NCBI GenBank assembly: GCA_028287305.1
Contig: JAQBPX010000002.1
Span: forward strand, 338,673 to 402,672
Length of the DNA stretch: 64,000 bases
Direction of reading: 5' to 3'
From: Gemmatimonadota bacterium
GTDB taxonomy: Bacteria > Gemmatimonadota > Gemmatimonadetes > Gemmatimonadales > Gemmatimonadaceae
A program made the translations under genes and the position numbers. Under the pieces are notes generated by a model. That model had not been told where the DNA came from, ran no database searches, and saw only the letters and a program-made list of their open reading frames with translations. Shown piece after piece: positions 9,074 to 17,552 of this stretch. Positions within the stretch are counted from its first letter, which is position 1. The number at the start of each line of letters is the position of its first letter.

Positions 9074-9478
9074 ATGGCAGGCCAGCATCGCCCCGCTGAC
9101 CATTCGAAGGGCGACGCCAACACCATTGGCGGCTATCGCGCGGTGCACGACCGGCCGGCGACGTTCGAGGGCAGCGACGGCATGTCGTACTCGGTGGAGC
9201 TGATGGTGGACCCGAGCGAGGACGAGGCGTACGACGGCTACCTGCTGTTCGTGCGCTGGGCGCGCATCGGCGCGGCGAGTCCGGAGGGGCACATCGAGTC
9301 GCCGTACCTGGTGCGCGGCGCGAGCGAGGAAGAGGCGCTGGCGAGACTGGGGTCGCTGCCGCTGTCGGCGGTGCACGAGCAGCTGGAGGAATTGATCATG
9401 ATGGGCCGTTCGCCTGGCGCGCGCGGCACCCGTCGCTGGTTCGATGTCATGAAGGACGAGAAGGACGAGAGTGAATAG
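9074..9478 (+). CDS. Conserved-looking small protein of unknown function
   Basis: 134 residues, acidic, with no signal peptide and no membrane segment. It contains the stretch YSVELMVDPSEDEAYDGYLLFVRW and ends in a charged tail KDEKDESE. No family was recognised. The ATG at 9074 is two bases after the stop of the interrupted proline dehydrogenase, and the 3' end overlaps the rsgA GTG start by eight bases, which suggests translational coupling with rsgA. Confidence 0.65.
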   Translation: MAGQHRPADHSKGDANTIGGYRAVHDRPATFEGSDGMSYSVELMVDPSEDEAYDGYLLFVRWARIGAASPEGHIESPYLVRGASEEEALARLGSLPLSAVHEQLEELIMMGRSPGARGTRRWFDVMKDEKDESE

Positions 9479-10472
9479 CGATAACGAAGTACGGTTGCTG
9501 GGCACCTGCCTCTCGGGAACCGGCGGCATATGGTCCGTGAAGACCGATGGTGGCGATCGCATCGAGGCGTCACTCGCCGGCCGGCTGAAAAAGAGTGGGT
9601 CGGGGCGCAGGCCGGATGGCTCCATCCGTCGCGACACCATGAGCGCAGCCAGCCAGAAGCTCAAGCTCGCGGTGGGCGATCGCGTGGTGCTCGAGCGCGA
9701 CGAGGACAACGGATCGTGGCGCATCAACGAGGTGCTGCCGCGCCGCTCCAAGCTGGCGCGCCGTGCACCGGGTGGCGGGCATGGCGAGCGCGTGCTCGCG
9801 GCGAACGTGGACCAGGTGCTGATCGTGTTCGCGGCCGCGAAGCCGGAGCCGCACCCGCGGATGCTCGACCGCTTCTTGGTGATCGCCGAGGCGAACGAGC
9901 TCACCGCGCGCATCGTGATCAACAAGGTGGACCTGGTGGGCGAGCGCGAGGCGCGCGAGCGCTTCGACGTGTACTCCCGCGCCGGGTATGTCGTGCACTA
10001 CACGAGCGTGAAGAAGGAGATCGGCATCGCGGAGCTCAAGGATGCGCTCGCGGGCAACGTCAGCGTGCTCACGGGCCCGAGCGGCGTGGGCAAGTCGTCG
10101 CTTGTGAATGGGCTGTTCCCTGGGCTCAACCTGCGCGTGGGCGAGATCAGCGAGTCGGTGAACAAGGGGCGTCACACCACGGTTGGGGCGCTCGCGCATC
10201 CGCTGCCCGACGACCAGGGCGGCGGTTTCGTGGTGGACACGCCGGGCCTGCGCGAGATCGGCATGTGGGCGCTGGCGCTCCGCGAGCTGGACGACTGCTT
10301 CCCGGAGTTCCGCCCCCATCGCGGCGAGTGCCGATTCCAGGACTGCGCGCACGTGTCGGAGCCCGGATGCAAGATTCGCGAGGCGCTCCAGAAGGGAGAG
10401 GTCGCCGCGGCGCGGTACGACAGCTACCTCAAGATCCGGGAGGAGATTTCGTCGGAGGATCCTTCCTGGTAG
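9471..10472 (+). CDS. rsgA: Ribosome small subunit-dependent GTPase A
   Basis: Circularly permuted GTPase that checks 30S subunit maturation. The 333 residues show the diagnostic order: an N-terminal OB-fold (to about 105), G4 motif NKVD at 151-154, P-loop GPSGVGKSS at 202-210, G3 motif DTPG at 256-259, then a C-terminal zinc site with C287, C292, H294 and C300. The GTG start at 9471 overlaps the preceding gene. It is the last gene of the plus-strand run that begins at fadI and is followed directly by a palindromic repeat. Confidence 0.95.
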   Translation: MNSDNEVRLLGTCLSGTGGIWSVKTDGGDRIEASLAGRLKKSGSGRRPDGSIRRDTMSAASQKLKLAVGDRVVLERDEDNGSWRINEVLPRRSKLARRAPGGGHGERVLAANVDQVLIVFAAAKPEPHPRMLDRFLVIAEANELTARIVINKVDLVGEREARERFDVYSRAGYVVHYTSVKKEIGIAELKDALAGNVSVLTGPSGVGKSSLVNGLFPGLNLRVGEISESVNKGRHTTVGALAHPLPDDQGGGFVVDTPGLREIGMWALALRELDDCFPEFRPHRGECRFQDCAHVSEPGCKIREALQKGEVAAARYDSYLKIREEISSEDPSW

Positions 10473-10507
10473 GGGAGAGGTCGTAGCGCCAGGGCAATTC
10501 AACTGCT

Positions 10508-10604
10508 TGAACAGGACAACGGCGGACAGATACTGGACAGGGCGGTAGAACAACAAGGATTGTTTTTGCAGTTGTCCTGCCCGTCTCCGCCGTTGTCCTG
10601 TTCA
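10508..10604. repeat. Palindromic intergenic element, copy 1
   Basis: Perfect 19-bp inverted repeat TGAACAGGACAACGGCGGA (10508-10526) with its complement at 10586-10604, separated by 59 bases. The spacer holds further partial copies of the CAGGACAAC and GGCGG words. It lies between rsgA and the DUF2277-type gene and could fold as a long hairpin in RNA. A diverged second copy lies at 25993-26068. Confidence 0.8.
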
Positions 10605-10641
10605 GGCTTTGGCAGTGCTTTTTGTGAGGGATGTCCAGAAT

Positions 10642-10911
10642 ATGTGTCGCAACATTCGCACGCTCGCCAACTTCGAGCCTGCCGCCACCGAGGACGAGAT
10701 TCGCGCCTCGGCGCTGCAGTTCGTCCGCAAGCTGAGCGGGATGAACCAGCCGGCGAAGCACAATGAAAAGGCGTTCGACCGCGCGGTGGATGAGGTCACG
10801 GCAGCCGCGCGGCGCCTGATCGAGCACCTCGAGGTCAAGGCACCCCCGCGCAACCGCGAAGAGGAAGCGCGTAAGGCGAAGGAGCGTTCGGCCGCCCGCT
10901 TCGCGGACTGA
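10642..10911 (+). CDS. DUF2277-type protein
   Basis: 89-residue cytoplasmic protein starting MCRNIRTLANFEP, the characteristic opening of the DUF2277 family, with the usual helix-rich body (SALQFVRKLSGMNQP) and an Arg/Glu-rich tail. The function is unknown. The ATG at 10642 is preferred over upstream in-frame GTG codons because the family starts with Met-Cys-Arg-Asn-Ile-Arg. It stands alone, downstream of the palindromic repeat. Confidence 0.8.
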   Translation: MCRNIRTLANFEPAATEDEIRASALQFVRKLSGMNQPAKHNEKAFDRAVDEVTAAARRLIEHLEVKAPPRNREEEARKAKERSAARFAD

Positions 10912-11129
10912 CCGGCGCTTCGCGTCACTCCGACACGGCGGCGTCCTCCAGGGGCGACGCCCGTATGGGAACGGAAAAGTCGAGTTCTCGTCTCTGGCGC
11001 GGCCAAGCCATGCGGTGACATGGTGTTGCAGGACTCGCGCGGCCCAGGCGCGCGCCGGGCATCATCCTTTCCTTGGGTGTGGTCGCGCGCACCCCCAGCG
11101 CGGTCCTTCGACCCCTCCCCCCAGGTCCG

Positions 11130-12134
11130 ATGAACATCACGCTGCAGACCATCCAGCGACTCTGTCGGGCGCTCGCCCTGCTTCCGCTGCTGCTATCGAG
11201 TGCGCGCGGGCAGGTGGCGCAACAGGGCGCGAAGTCGCCCGGCGTCGCACTGTTCGAGGCACGCAGGTATGACGATGCCAAGCGCGATTTTGCGCTGCGC
11301 ATCCAGCGCAACGCGAATGACCGCGAGGCCATGTACTACCTGGGTCGCGTGGCCGCCGCGCAGAGCGCCACCGACGAGTCGGTGAAGTGGTTCGAGAAGG
11401 CCGTGGAAGCTGATCCGCAGAACGCCGACTATCACTACTGGCTGGGCAATGCCTACGGCGACGCCGCGCAGCATGCGTCGAAGTTTCGGCAGCCCTTCCT
11501 CGCCCGGAAGGTGAAGGCCGAGTTCGAGCGCGCCGTGCAGCTCGACCCCCGGCAGCTGGAGGGGCGCCTTGGCCTCATCGAGTTCTACGTGCAGGCGCCG
11601 GGCTTCATGGGCGGGAGCATCCCGAAGGCGAAGGAGCAGGCCGCGGAGATCATGAAGCTCAACCGCATGCGCGGCGGCCTCGCGATTGCCTCGATCGCCG
11701 AGCGCGAGAAGAACCTGGTGGATGCCGAGCGTGGCTATCGCGTTGCCTATGACGCCGCGCCGGACAGCCTGCCGGCGTTCGCGTCGCTCACGAACTTCCT
11801 GCTGCGCCAGAGCCGCGCGGAGGAGCTGTTCGCGCTGGCCGAGCGCTACGAGAAGACGCACCCCGACGAGCAGTGGGGCCAGCTCGTGTACGGTCGTGCC
11901 GCGGCGGCTACGGGCAGGAACATGGAGCGCGGTGAGCGCCTGTTGCGGGCGTTCATCGCGTCACCGCCGAAGGAAGCCAGCCCCCAGCAGCTGAGCGGCG
12001 CGCACTACCGGCTGGGGATGATCCTCGAGAGAACGGCGCGCCGCGAGCTGGCGAAGGGCGAGTATCAGGTCGCGATCAAGCTGAATGACCGGAACGAGGA
12101 TGCGAAGAAGGCCCTCGAAAAAGTGATGCAGTAG
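11130..12134 (+). CDS. Exported tetratricopeptide-repeat protein
   Basis: 334 residues. A signal peptide (about 1-25, LALLPLLLSSARG) is followed by TPR-like helical pairs: EARRYDDAKRDFALRIQ, AMYYLGRVAAAQSATDESVKWFEKAVEADPQ, and further repeats with YHYWLGNAYGDA to the end. This is a probable periplasmic scaffold; no partner is evident. The ATG at 11130 is chosen because a signal peptide begins there. Confidence 0.8.
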   Translation: MNITLQTIQRLCRALALLPLLLSSARGQVAQQGAKSPGVALFEARRYDDAKRDFALRIQRNANDREAMYYLGRVAAAQSATDESVKWFEKAVEADPQNADYHYWLGNAYGDAAQHASKFRQPFLARKVKAEFERAVQLDPRQLEGRLGLIEFYVQAPGFMGGSIPKAKEQAAEIMKLNRMRGGLAIASIAEREKNLVDAERGYRVAYDAAPDSLPAFASLTNFLLRQSRAEELFALAERYEKTHPDEQWGQLVYGRAAAATGRNMERGERLLRAFIASPPKEASPQQLSGAHYRLGMILERTARRELAKGEYQVAIKLNDRNEDAKKALEKVMQ

Positions 12135-12143
12135 CCTCCTGAA

Positions 12144-13070
12144 TCACTTCTTCAGCAGGATCAGGTACTTCCCACTCGCCCAGAATTGCTCCGGCTGGTC
12201 GATCCGCAGTCCACCCGTGATGTGCCCGTCCTTGGTGCCATAGGGCGTCGCAAAGGCGCCATCATGGCGCGAGGCGATCGTGTACTCCCCCTCGGGAATC
12301 GCGATCTGGCGATCCCGCAGGCGATCCACCTGCGTGAACTTCGAAGGGTCCATCTGCCGCGCGGGCGCGGTGTGGCGATCGCCGACGATCAGGAATGGCT
12401 TGCGCCCCTCCTCCACCAGCACGCCGCGCTTCACGAGCTCGTCGCGCGTGCCACTCGTCCAGTAGACGGTGTTCAACTGGCGCGTGAGGTCCGACACGGT
12501 GTCCGTGAGCGCCGCGCGCTGGCCGGCGAGGGTCACGTTCGCCTTCGTCACCGTGTCGACCTTGCCCTTGAGCCCCGCGATCTGGACGCCCTGCTCGTCG
12601 ATGATTCCCTGCATCTCGGCGCGCTGGCGCTCGGCCGTCGCGCGGAACTCGCCGATGGTCTTCTCGTAGGCGGTGATCTGCGCGAGGAGGGCATCGTCCT
12701 TCTTCGCCAGGCTCGCCGCGCGCGAGCGCGTGGTGGCCAGGCGCGACTCCGTGGAATCCAGGCGCGCGACCAGCTCATGGATGCGGCTCATCACGCTGTC
12801 GCGCTCCGCCTTGAGGTCGGCGGTCTCGCTGGCGCGCTGGAGCTTCGGCTTGCTCGACGCGAGCGAGCGGGCCTTCGCGATCTCGGCGTTGATGTCGTTC
12901 ACGAACTGCGTGGACATCAGCATGTCGTTCAGCAGCTCGTTCTTGACCGCCATCAGCGAGTCGCGCCGGAGCGAATCGGAATGCTGGAGCGAGGACAGCT
13001 GCTCCTTGGCCTTGGTGTCGCAGGAAACCAGGGAGAATGCCGCTAATGCGCCGAGAAGGAGTTTCCGCAT
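12144..13070 (-). CDS. Coiled-coil lipoprotein of unknown function
   Basis: 308 residues. The first 20 form a lipoprotein signal with lipobox LVSC followed by Asp-Thr-Lys. Residues from about 25 to 190 are rich in Leu/Glu/Lys/Arg/Gln heptads (SETADLKAERDSVMSRIHEL and similar) and predict a long coiled coil. The C-terminal hundred residues are more globular (YWTSGTRDELVKRGVLVEEG, then GEYTIASRHDG). No enzymatic motif is seen. It is convergent with the TPR gene, with nine bases between them, and a GGGGCTGA array abuts its start codon. Confidence 0.7.
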   Translation of the reverse strand: MRKLLLGALAAFSLVSCDTKAKEQLSSLQHSDSLRRDSLMAVKNELLNDMLMSTQFVNDINAEIAKARSLASSKPKLQRASETADLKAERDSVMSRIHELVARLDSTESRLATTRSRAASLAKKDDALLAQITAYEKTIGEFRATAERQRAEMQGIIDEQGVQIAGLKGKVDTVTKANVTLAGQRAALTDTVSDLTRQLNTVYWTSGTRDELVKRGVLVEEGRKPFLIVGDRHTAPARQMDPSKFTQVDRLRDRQIAIPEGEYTIASRHDGAFATPYGTKDGHITGGLRIDQPEQFWASGKYLILLKK

Positions 13071-13096
13071 GGGGCTGAGGGGCTGAGGGGCTGAGG
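13071..13096. repeat. GGGGCTGA tandem octamer array
   Basis: Three head-to-tail copies of GGGGCTGA directly upstream of the coiled-coil lipoprotein gene, between it and the GntR-type regulator gene. Related arrays occur at 34985-35015 and 59859-59890. Confidence 0.7.
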
Positions 13097-13220
13097 ACTG
13101 CGTGGGGAAGGAACCGCTTCGGTACTGATGAGCTGACTAGACCTACCCGGGCCGGCGGCGAGGGGTTCCGCAGGAGGCTGTTCCCCAGCCCCCCAGCTCC
13201 CGACAACCCGAACTCCCGCC

Positions 13221-14069
13221 CTACCAGGCCCCCCGCTCCCCCGCCACCGCGATCACCTTGCCCAGCCGCTCCGCGGCATGGCGCCAGTTGACCTCGATCG
13301 CGCGCTGCGCATCGTCGGCACGGCCTTCCTCGATCGCGTCCACGATCGTCTCGTGCTCGTCCACCGAGGCGCGGATGTCGCTGGTGAGCATGCTGATGTA
13401 CATGCGGATGTAGCGCTCCGCCTGCGGCTTCACCGCATCGTGCAGGGCGAGCAGCCGCGGGCCCGCGCACGCTTCCACGATGCGACGGTGCAGGCGCTCG
13501 TCGGCCTCATACAGCTTCGAGTGATCCACCGGCGCGGCGCGGCCTGCCTTGTGGAACTCGGCGTTCAGGGCGCGGAGTTCGCGAGCGAGCGTCTTGCGAT
13601 CGGCGGCGTCGAGCCGCGCGGCGCCCGAGCCGCCCAGCCCCTCGAGCGCGCCGACCACCGTGAGCAGCTCGTGCACGTCCGCCTGCGTGAGCGGCGCCAC
13701 CGTGAGGCGCGACTGCTGTGCCCCCGGCGCGCCCATCACGTAGCCCTCCTGCTGCAGCCGCTGCAGCGCCTCGCGGACCGGCGTCCGGCTCACGCCCAGG
13801 CGGCTGGCGATCTCGGTCTCCACGATGCGACTGCCCGGCGCCAGCGAGCCCACCACGATCAGGTCGCGGAGTCGCGCATACACCTGGTCGGGACGCGAGC
13901 CATGGGGCGCGTCGGCCGCGCTCGGCAGCGCCGTCACCACGCTCTTCCGCCCCGAGGCTGCCCCGCGCGCCTTCACCGCGCCCCTCGCGTCGGGCTTCGA
14001 CACGGCAGGGCGCGATGCGGCCGGCGTGCGGCGCGCGGGCGAGTCTACGGGCTTGCGGGAGGAGGCCAT
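13221..14069 (-). CDS. GntR-family transcriptional regulator (FCD/FadR subfamily)
   Basis: 282-residue regulator. A basic, Ala/Pro/Ser-rich N-terminal extension of about 55 residues precedes the winged helix-turn-helix (about 60-125: YARLRDLIVVGSLAPG, then SRLGVSRTPVREALQRLQ). A C-terminal all-helical FCD ligand-binding domain follows (about 135-275), with the Asp/His-bearing segments typical of metal- and carboxylate-binding FCD regulators (YEADERLHRRIVEA, SVDEHETIVDAIEEG). A start further upstream is open but would translate the promoter region, so ATG 14069 is used. A GT-N2-AC palindrome about 100 bases upstream is a candidate operator. Confidence 0.87.
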   Translation of the reverse strand: MASSRKPVDSPARRTPAASRPAVSKPDARGAVKARGAASGRKSVVTALPSAADAPHGSRPDQVYARLRDLIVVGSLAPGSRIVETEIASRLGVSRTPVREALQRLQQEGYVMGAPGAQQSRLTVAPLTQADVHELLTVVGALEGLGGSGAARLDAADRKTLARELRALNAEFHKAGRAAPVDHSKLYEADERLHRRIVEACAGPRLLALHDAVKPQAERYIRMYISMLTSDIRASVDEHETIVDAIEEGRADDAQRAIEVNWRHAAERLGKVIAVAGERGAW

Positions 14070-14169
14070 GGCGGAGTGAGCGATACGGTGGTGAAATATA
14101 CGGGGGCCAGGGTGTACGGCGCGGTGCGCTCCCTTGCGGGCAGCGGGCGAATCTATATTATGTGCAGAA

Positions 14170-14179
14170 TTGTATACAA
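14170..14179. promoter_or_regulatory. Candidate GntR/FCD operator TTGTATACAA
   Basis: Perfect 10-bp palindrome matching the GT-N2-AC type of half-site arrangement used by FCD-subfamily GntR regulators. It sits in the short AT-rich stretch (14151-14180) between the divergent regulator gene and the gene at 14248. On the minus strand it overlaps a possible -35 (TTGTAT) spaced 16 bases from TATAGA; on the plus strand TATTAT (14156-14161) lies just upstream. Repression of both directions is inferred. Confidence 0.5.
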
Positions 14180-14247
14180 AACGTGACGCGGCCCACATCC
14201 GCGCCTCGCGCCCTTGCCAGCCGGCGCGACACCTCCTGATTTCGGCC

Positions 14248-15588
14248 ATGCCCACAATGCGACTCATCCCGCTTTTCCTGCTCCTGGCCATCGCGGCCCC
14301 CGCCCTGGCCCAGCAGCCCGACGGCATCGCCGTGAGCGGCGTGGTGTGGGACAGCATCAGCCGACATCCGCTCGCGCATGCGGCGGTGCAGCTCGCCGCA
14401 CCGGGGAGCGTGGACGTCCTGTACTCGGCCGAGTCGGACGAGGCCGGGCGCTTCGAGCTCCCGGCCGTGAAGCCGGGCAAGTACCTCGCGACGTTCTACC
14501 ACTACGCCGTCGACACACTCGGCCTCGTCCCGCCGGTGCGCGCGATCGAGATCGACGCGCGACGCAACGCCTTCACGCTCTCGACGCCCTCGGCGAAATC
14601 GGTGACGAAGGCCATCTGCGGGCGCGCCGTGGGCGATTCCCTGGGCGCGATCTACGTGAGGGCCCTGGACGCGAGCACCGGGGTGCCACTCGTGGGCGCC
14701 GTGGTGGTCGCGAGCTGGTCCGAGATCGTCATTCGCGGGCGACGCATTGCGCAGGAGGATCCGCAGACGCAGGCGCTGACCACCGAGGACGGCTGGGCGT
14801 CGCTCTGTGGCCTGCCGGCCGACGCCGAGATCGCGCTGCAGATGATGCGCGGCACCGACAGCACTGGCCAGGTGGTGGTGCGGGTTCCGGCCAGCGGCTT
14901 CGTCAGGCGCGACCTTCGCATCGGCGGGGTCGCGCGGGTGACGGGATTCGTGCACGATGAGCGCGGCCTGGTGGTGCCGAACGCCGACGTACGACTCGGG
15001 AACGCGATGCACTTCATGCGGACCGACACGACCGGACACTTCTCGATCGGCGAGGCGCCCGCCGGCACGCAGCGCCTGGAAGCGCGCGCCATCGGTTACG
15101 TCATCGAGCGTCGCACCGTGGAGCTGGCGGCGAACACGCCTGCCGACTTCGACGTATTGCTCCCCAGCCGCAAGTCGGTGCTGGACACGATCAAGGTGGT
15201 CGCGCAGCGGATCTACGACCGCGACTTTTCCGGTTTCGAGGAGCGCCGCAGGGGCACCACGAATGGAAAGTTCGTCACCGCGTCCGACATCGACCGGCTT
15301 CGCCCCAACTACATCACGGACCTGCTGCGCGGGGTCTCCGGTGCGCGCATCGAGTCTCACGGCGGCTCCAAGATGGTGTCGTTCCGCGGCGTGTGGGGGC
15401 GCTGCAGCCCTCCAGTGTGGCTGGACGGCACGCGCGTGCCGCTCGACGAGACCTTCGAGCTGGACATGGCCGCGGTTCCCGAGCAACTGCGCGCGGTGGA
15501 GATCTACCCCGCCGGCGCCTTCCTGCCGCCACAGTTCATGTGGGGCTCGAACGAGTGTGGCGCCATCGTCCTGTGGAGCAAGAAGTAG
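14248..15588 (+). CDS. Exported protein with carboxypeptidase-regulatory-like repeats and a TonB-plug-like domain
   Basis: 446 residues with a signal peptide (about 1-24, LLAIAAPALAQQ). Two or three beta-sandwich regulatory-like domains follow (about 25-110, 125-230 and 230-315; for example ARVTGFVHDERGLVVPNADV). The C-terminal region (about 340-446) resembles a receptor plug: RPNYITDLLRGVSGARI, VWLDGTRVP and YPAGAFLPPQF. There is no beta-barrel, so this is not a full receptor. An alternative ATG lies nine bases downstream. It heads a close group with the lipoprotein and polymerase genes and faces the candidate operator at 14170. Confidence 0.75.
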   Translation: MPTMRLIPLFLLLAIAAPALAQQPDGIAVSGVVWDSISRHPLAHAAVQLAAPGSVDVLYSAESDEAGRFELPAVKPGKYLATFYHYAVDTLGLVPPVRAIEIDARRNAFTLSTPSAKSVTKAICGRAVGDSLGAIYVRALDASTGVPLVGAVVVASWSEIVIRGRRIAQEDPQTQALTTEDGWASLCGLPADAEIALQMMRGTDSTGQVVVRVPASGFVRRDLRIGGVARVTGFVHDERGLVVPNADVRLGNAMHFMRTDTTGHFSIGEAPAGTQRLEARAIGYVIERRTVELAANTPADFDVLLPSRKSVLDTIKVVAQRIYDRDFSGFEERRRGTTNGKFVTASDIDRLRPNYITDLLRGVSGARIESHGGSKMVSFRGVWGRCSPPVWLDGTRVPLDETFELDMAAVPEQLRAVEIYPAGAFLPPQFMWGSNECGAIVLWSKK

Positions 15589-15596
15589 CTTTCAGC

Positions 15597-15998
15597 ATGC
15601 GCCGACTCGCCCCGTTCCTCGCGTTCCTCCTTCTTTCCTCCTGCTGGCCCGAGGCGCCAGGAGAGATCGGCGTGCGCGTGTCCACCTCGACAGGCGCCCC
15701 AGGACGCTTCCGCATGAAGGTGGACGGGGGCCTCATCATCGGCATGCGCGCGCCCGAGTTCGCGATGCAGAAGGACAGCACGCTCGTGCTCGCAACGCCG
15801 GCGGACCTCGTGGTGCAGAAGGGCGAGGGCCAGGCGCTGATCACGTCAATCGACGGCTGGCCCTCCCTCGTGATCGCCTCCCTCGACAGTACGCACACCC
15901 CTCGCCCGCGCGCCGAGGGTCGCGCGATCCGCTTCGCGCACACGGAGCACGTGGGCCACGTGACGCTCACCGCCGTCGCCGACTCCGCGTCGCACTGA
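15597..15998 (+). CDS. Small lipoprotein of unknown function
   Basis: 133 residues. The N-terminus has a lipoprotein signal with lipobox LSSC at about 13-16. The rest is beta-rich and small (KVDGGLIIGMRAPEFAM). No family was recognised. It starts 8 bases after the plug-domain gene and ends 10 bases before the polymerase gene, which implies co-transcription. Confidence 0.65.
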   Translation: MRRLAPFLAFLLLSSCWPEAPGEIGVRVSTSTGAPGRFRMKVDGGLIIGMRAPEFAMQKDSTLVLATPADLVVQKGEGQALITSIDGWPSLVIASLDSTHTPRPRAEGRAIRFAHTEHVGHVTLTAVADSASH

Positions 15999-16008
15999 GC
16001 GGTACAGC

Positions 16009-17301
16009 GTGAACGCCGACGTCATCGTTCCGCGCCGCATCCTGCTTGCCGACGCCGACGCATTCTTCGTCGCCGTCGCGCGCATGGTGGACCCCGACGG
16101 CGCGGGACGCGAGCCACTGCTGATCGTCGGCGGCACGGCCGAGAGTCGCGGCGTGGTCTGCTCGGCGTCGTACGAGACGCGTCGCTACGGCGTCCGCTCC
16201 GGCATGCCGATCTCGCGTGCACTGCGGCTGTGTCCCGAGGCGGTCTGCGTCCCCGTGCCGCGACGCGCCTGCACCGACATGAGCCACGGCATTCGCGAGA
16301 CGCTCGGCAAGTTCTCGCCGCTGGTGGAGGCCGCGAGCATCGATGAGTGGTACATGGACCTCGGCGGCACCGAGGTGTTGTACGACAACGAGACGTTGGC
16401 GGAGACGGCGCACCTTATCCGCACGGCCGTGATTCGCGACACGGGGCTGTCGGTGTCGATCGGCGGCGGCACGTCCAAGCTGGTCGCGAAGCTCGCGGTG
16501 GAGCATGCCAAGCCGAAGGCGCACAACTCGGCGACCGGCGTGTTCGTGGTGCCGCCAGGTAGCGAGGCCGGATTTCTCGCGACGCTCGAGCTGGCGGAGA
16601 TCCCGATGATCGGCCCGCGTTTCCAGGAGCGCCTCGCCTCGCTGGGGATGAAGCAGGTGGCGGACGTGCTCCCGCATTCGGCCGCCGAGCTGATGCGCAT
16701 GCTCGGCGAGCGTGAGGGCGAGTGGCTGTGGGAGCGCGTGCGCGGCATTCATGACGGGGCGGTGGAGCCCCATGCCGACGCGAAGAGCCTCAGTCGCGAC
16801 GAGACCTTCGCAGTGGACATTGCGGACGATGCGGGACTGGCGCACGAGCTGGCGTCGCTTGCCCAGCGCGTGTCGTCCGACCTGCGTGGCGAGGGACTCG
16901 CCGCGCGCACGATCACCGTGCGCATTCGCGACCATGATTTTCGCACACGGTCAGCGTCGCGAACGCTCGACGCGGCGGTGATGTCGGACCGCGTCATTCA
17001 CGCGGTGGCGCGCCAGCTCCTCACCAAGCTGCGCGCGGCGCGGCGCGTGCCGGCGCGGTTGCTGAGCGTGGCGCTCACGTCGCTGTCGTCACATGCCGGC
17101 GCCGACCAGCTGGCGCTGTTCGAGGCGCAGGCGGGAAGGGAAGTGGAGACGGAGAAGGACCGCGCGGTGGCGCGCACGATCGACCGGGTGCGCGAGAAGT
17201 TCGGGAGCGAGGGGATCGTGATGGGCGGGGCGCTGGGCAGGACGGAGGAGAACGGGAAGGGGGCGGACAGTCACCGGCGGCGCGGAACGCAGTCGTCCTG
17301 A
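16009..17301 (+). CDS. Y-family DNA polymerase (DinB/Pol IV type)
   Basis: Translesion polymerase of 430 residues starting with GTG. Visible motifs are LLADADAFFVAVA (first metal-binding segment), SYETRRYGVRSGMP (fingers), and SIDEWYMD with the paired acidic residues of the active site. Then come the helix-hairpin-helix segment IPMIGPRFQERLASLG and the little-finger domain to about 355, with a low-complexity tail. No beta-clamp motif was identified with confidence. The stop codon TGA lies inside a copy of the GTCATCCTGAGCGAAGCG-type repeat, so the last residues come from repeat sequence. Confidence 0.87.
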   Translation: MNADVIVPRRILLADADAFFVAVARMVDPDGAGREPLLIVGGTAESRGVVCSASYETRRYGVRSGMPISRALRLCPEAVCVPVPRRACTDMSHGIRETLGKFSPLVEAASIDEWYMDLGGTEVLYDNETLAETAHLIRTAVIRDTGLSVSIGGGTSKLVAKLAVEHAKPKAHNSATGVFVVPPGSEAGFLATLELAEIPMIGPRFQERLASLGMKQVADVLPHSAAELMRMLGEREGEWLWERVRGIHDGAVEPHADAKSLSRDETFAVDIADDAGLAHELASLAQRVSSDLRGEGLAARTITVRIRDHDFRTRSASRTLDAAVMSDRVIHAVARQLLTKLRAARRVPARLLSVALTSLSSHAGADQLALFEAQAGREVETEKDRAVARTIDRVREKFGSEGIVMGGALGRTEENGKGADSHRRRGTQSS

Positions 17302-17339
17302 GCGAAGCGCCGTCATCCTGAGCGAAGCGAGGGATCTGG
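17292..17339. repeat. GTCATCCTGAGCGAAGCG dispersed repeat, two copies
   Basis: Two head-to-tail copies, 17292-17309 (GTCGTCCTGAGCGAAGCG) and 17312-17339 (GTCATCCTGAGCGAAGCG then AGGGATCTGG). The first supplies the stop codon of the polymerase gene. Related copies lie at 32195-32242 and 63807-63831. Confidence 0.8.
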
Positions 17340-17364
17340 CGTTGTCGTCGGCCGCTCTGTCTTA

Positions 17365-17546
17365 CTGCAGGCCGGTAGGCCCGTGGGCCCGTAGGCTCGA
17401 GCACTGACACGGTATGCGGCGGCCCGCGGCCGCCGCTTCGTCATCCGTTCAAGGTTGACTGCGTTGCCTGCGAACTCATGACGAAGCGCGCAGCGCTTCC
17501 TTGTCCCTGCTCGAGCCCACGGGCCTACGGGCCTACGGGCCTGTAG
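17365..17546. repeat. Long imperfect inverted repeat with nested palindrome
   Basis: Two 39-base arms (17365-17403 and 17508-17546) are complementary with about four mismatches and are made of repeated GGCCCGTAGGCCCGT-type words. The 104-base interior contains a further palindrome (GGCGGCC CGC GGCCGCC near 17418-17434). No ORF is supported. It lies between the convergent polymerase and M23 peptidase genes and may act as a bidirectional terminator or be a non-autonomous repeat. Confidence 0.7.
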
Positions 17547-17552
17547 TTCGAA

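Noticed and set aside
13071..13096. CRISPR array from the GGGGCTGA repeats
   Set aside because: Repeats are eight bases, head-to-tail and lack spacers.
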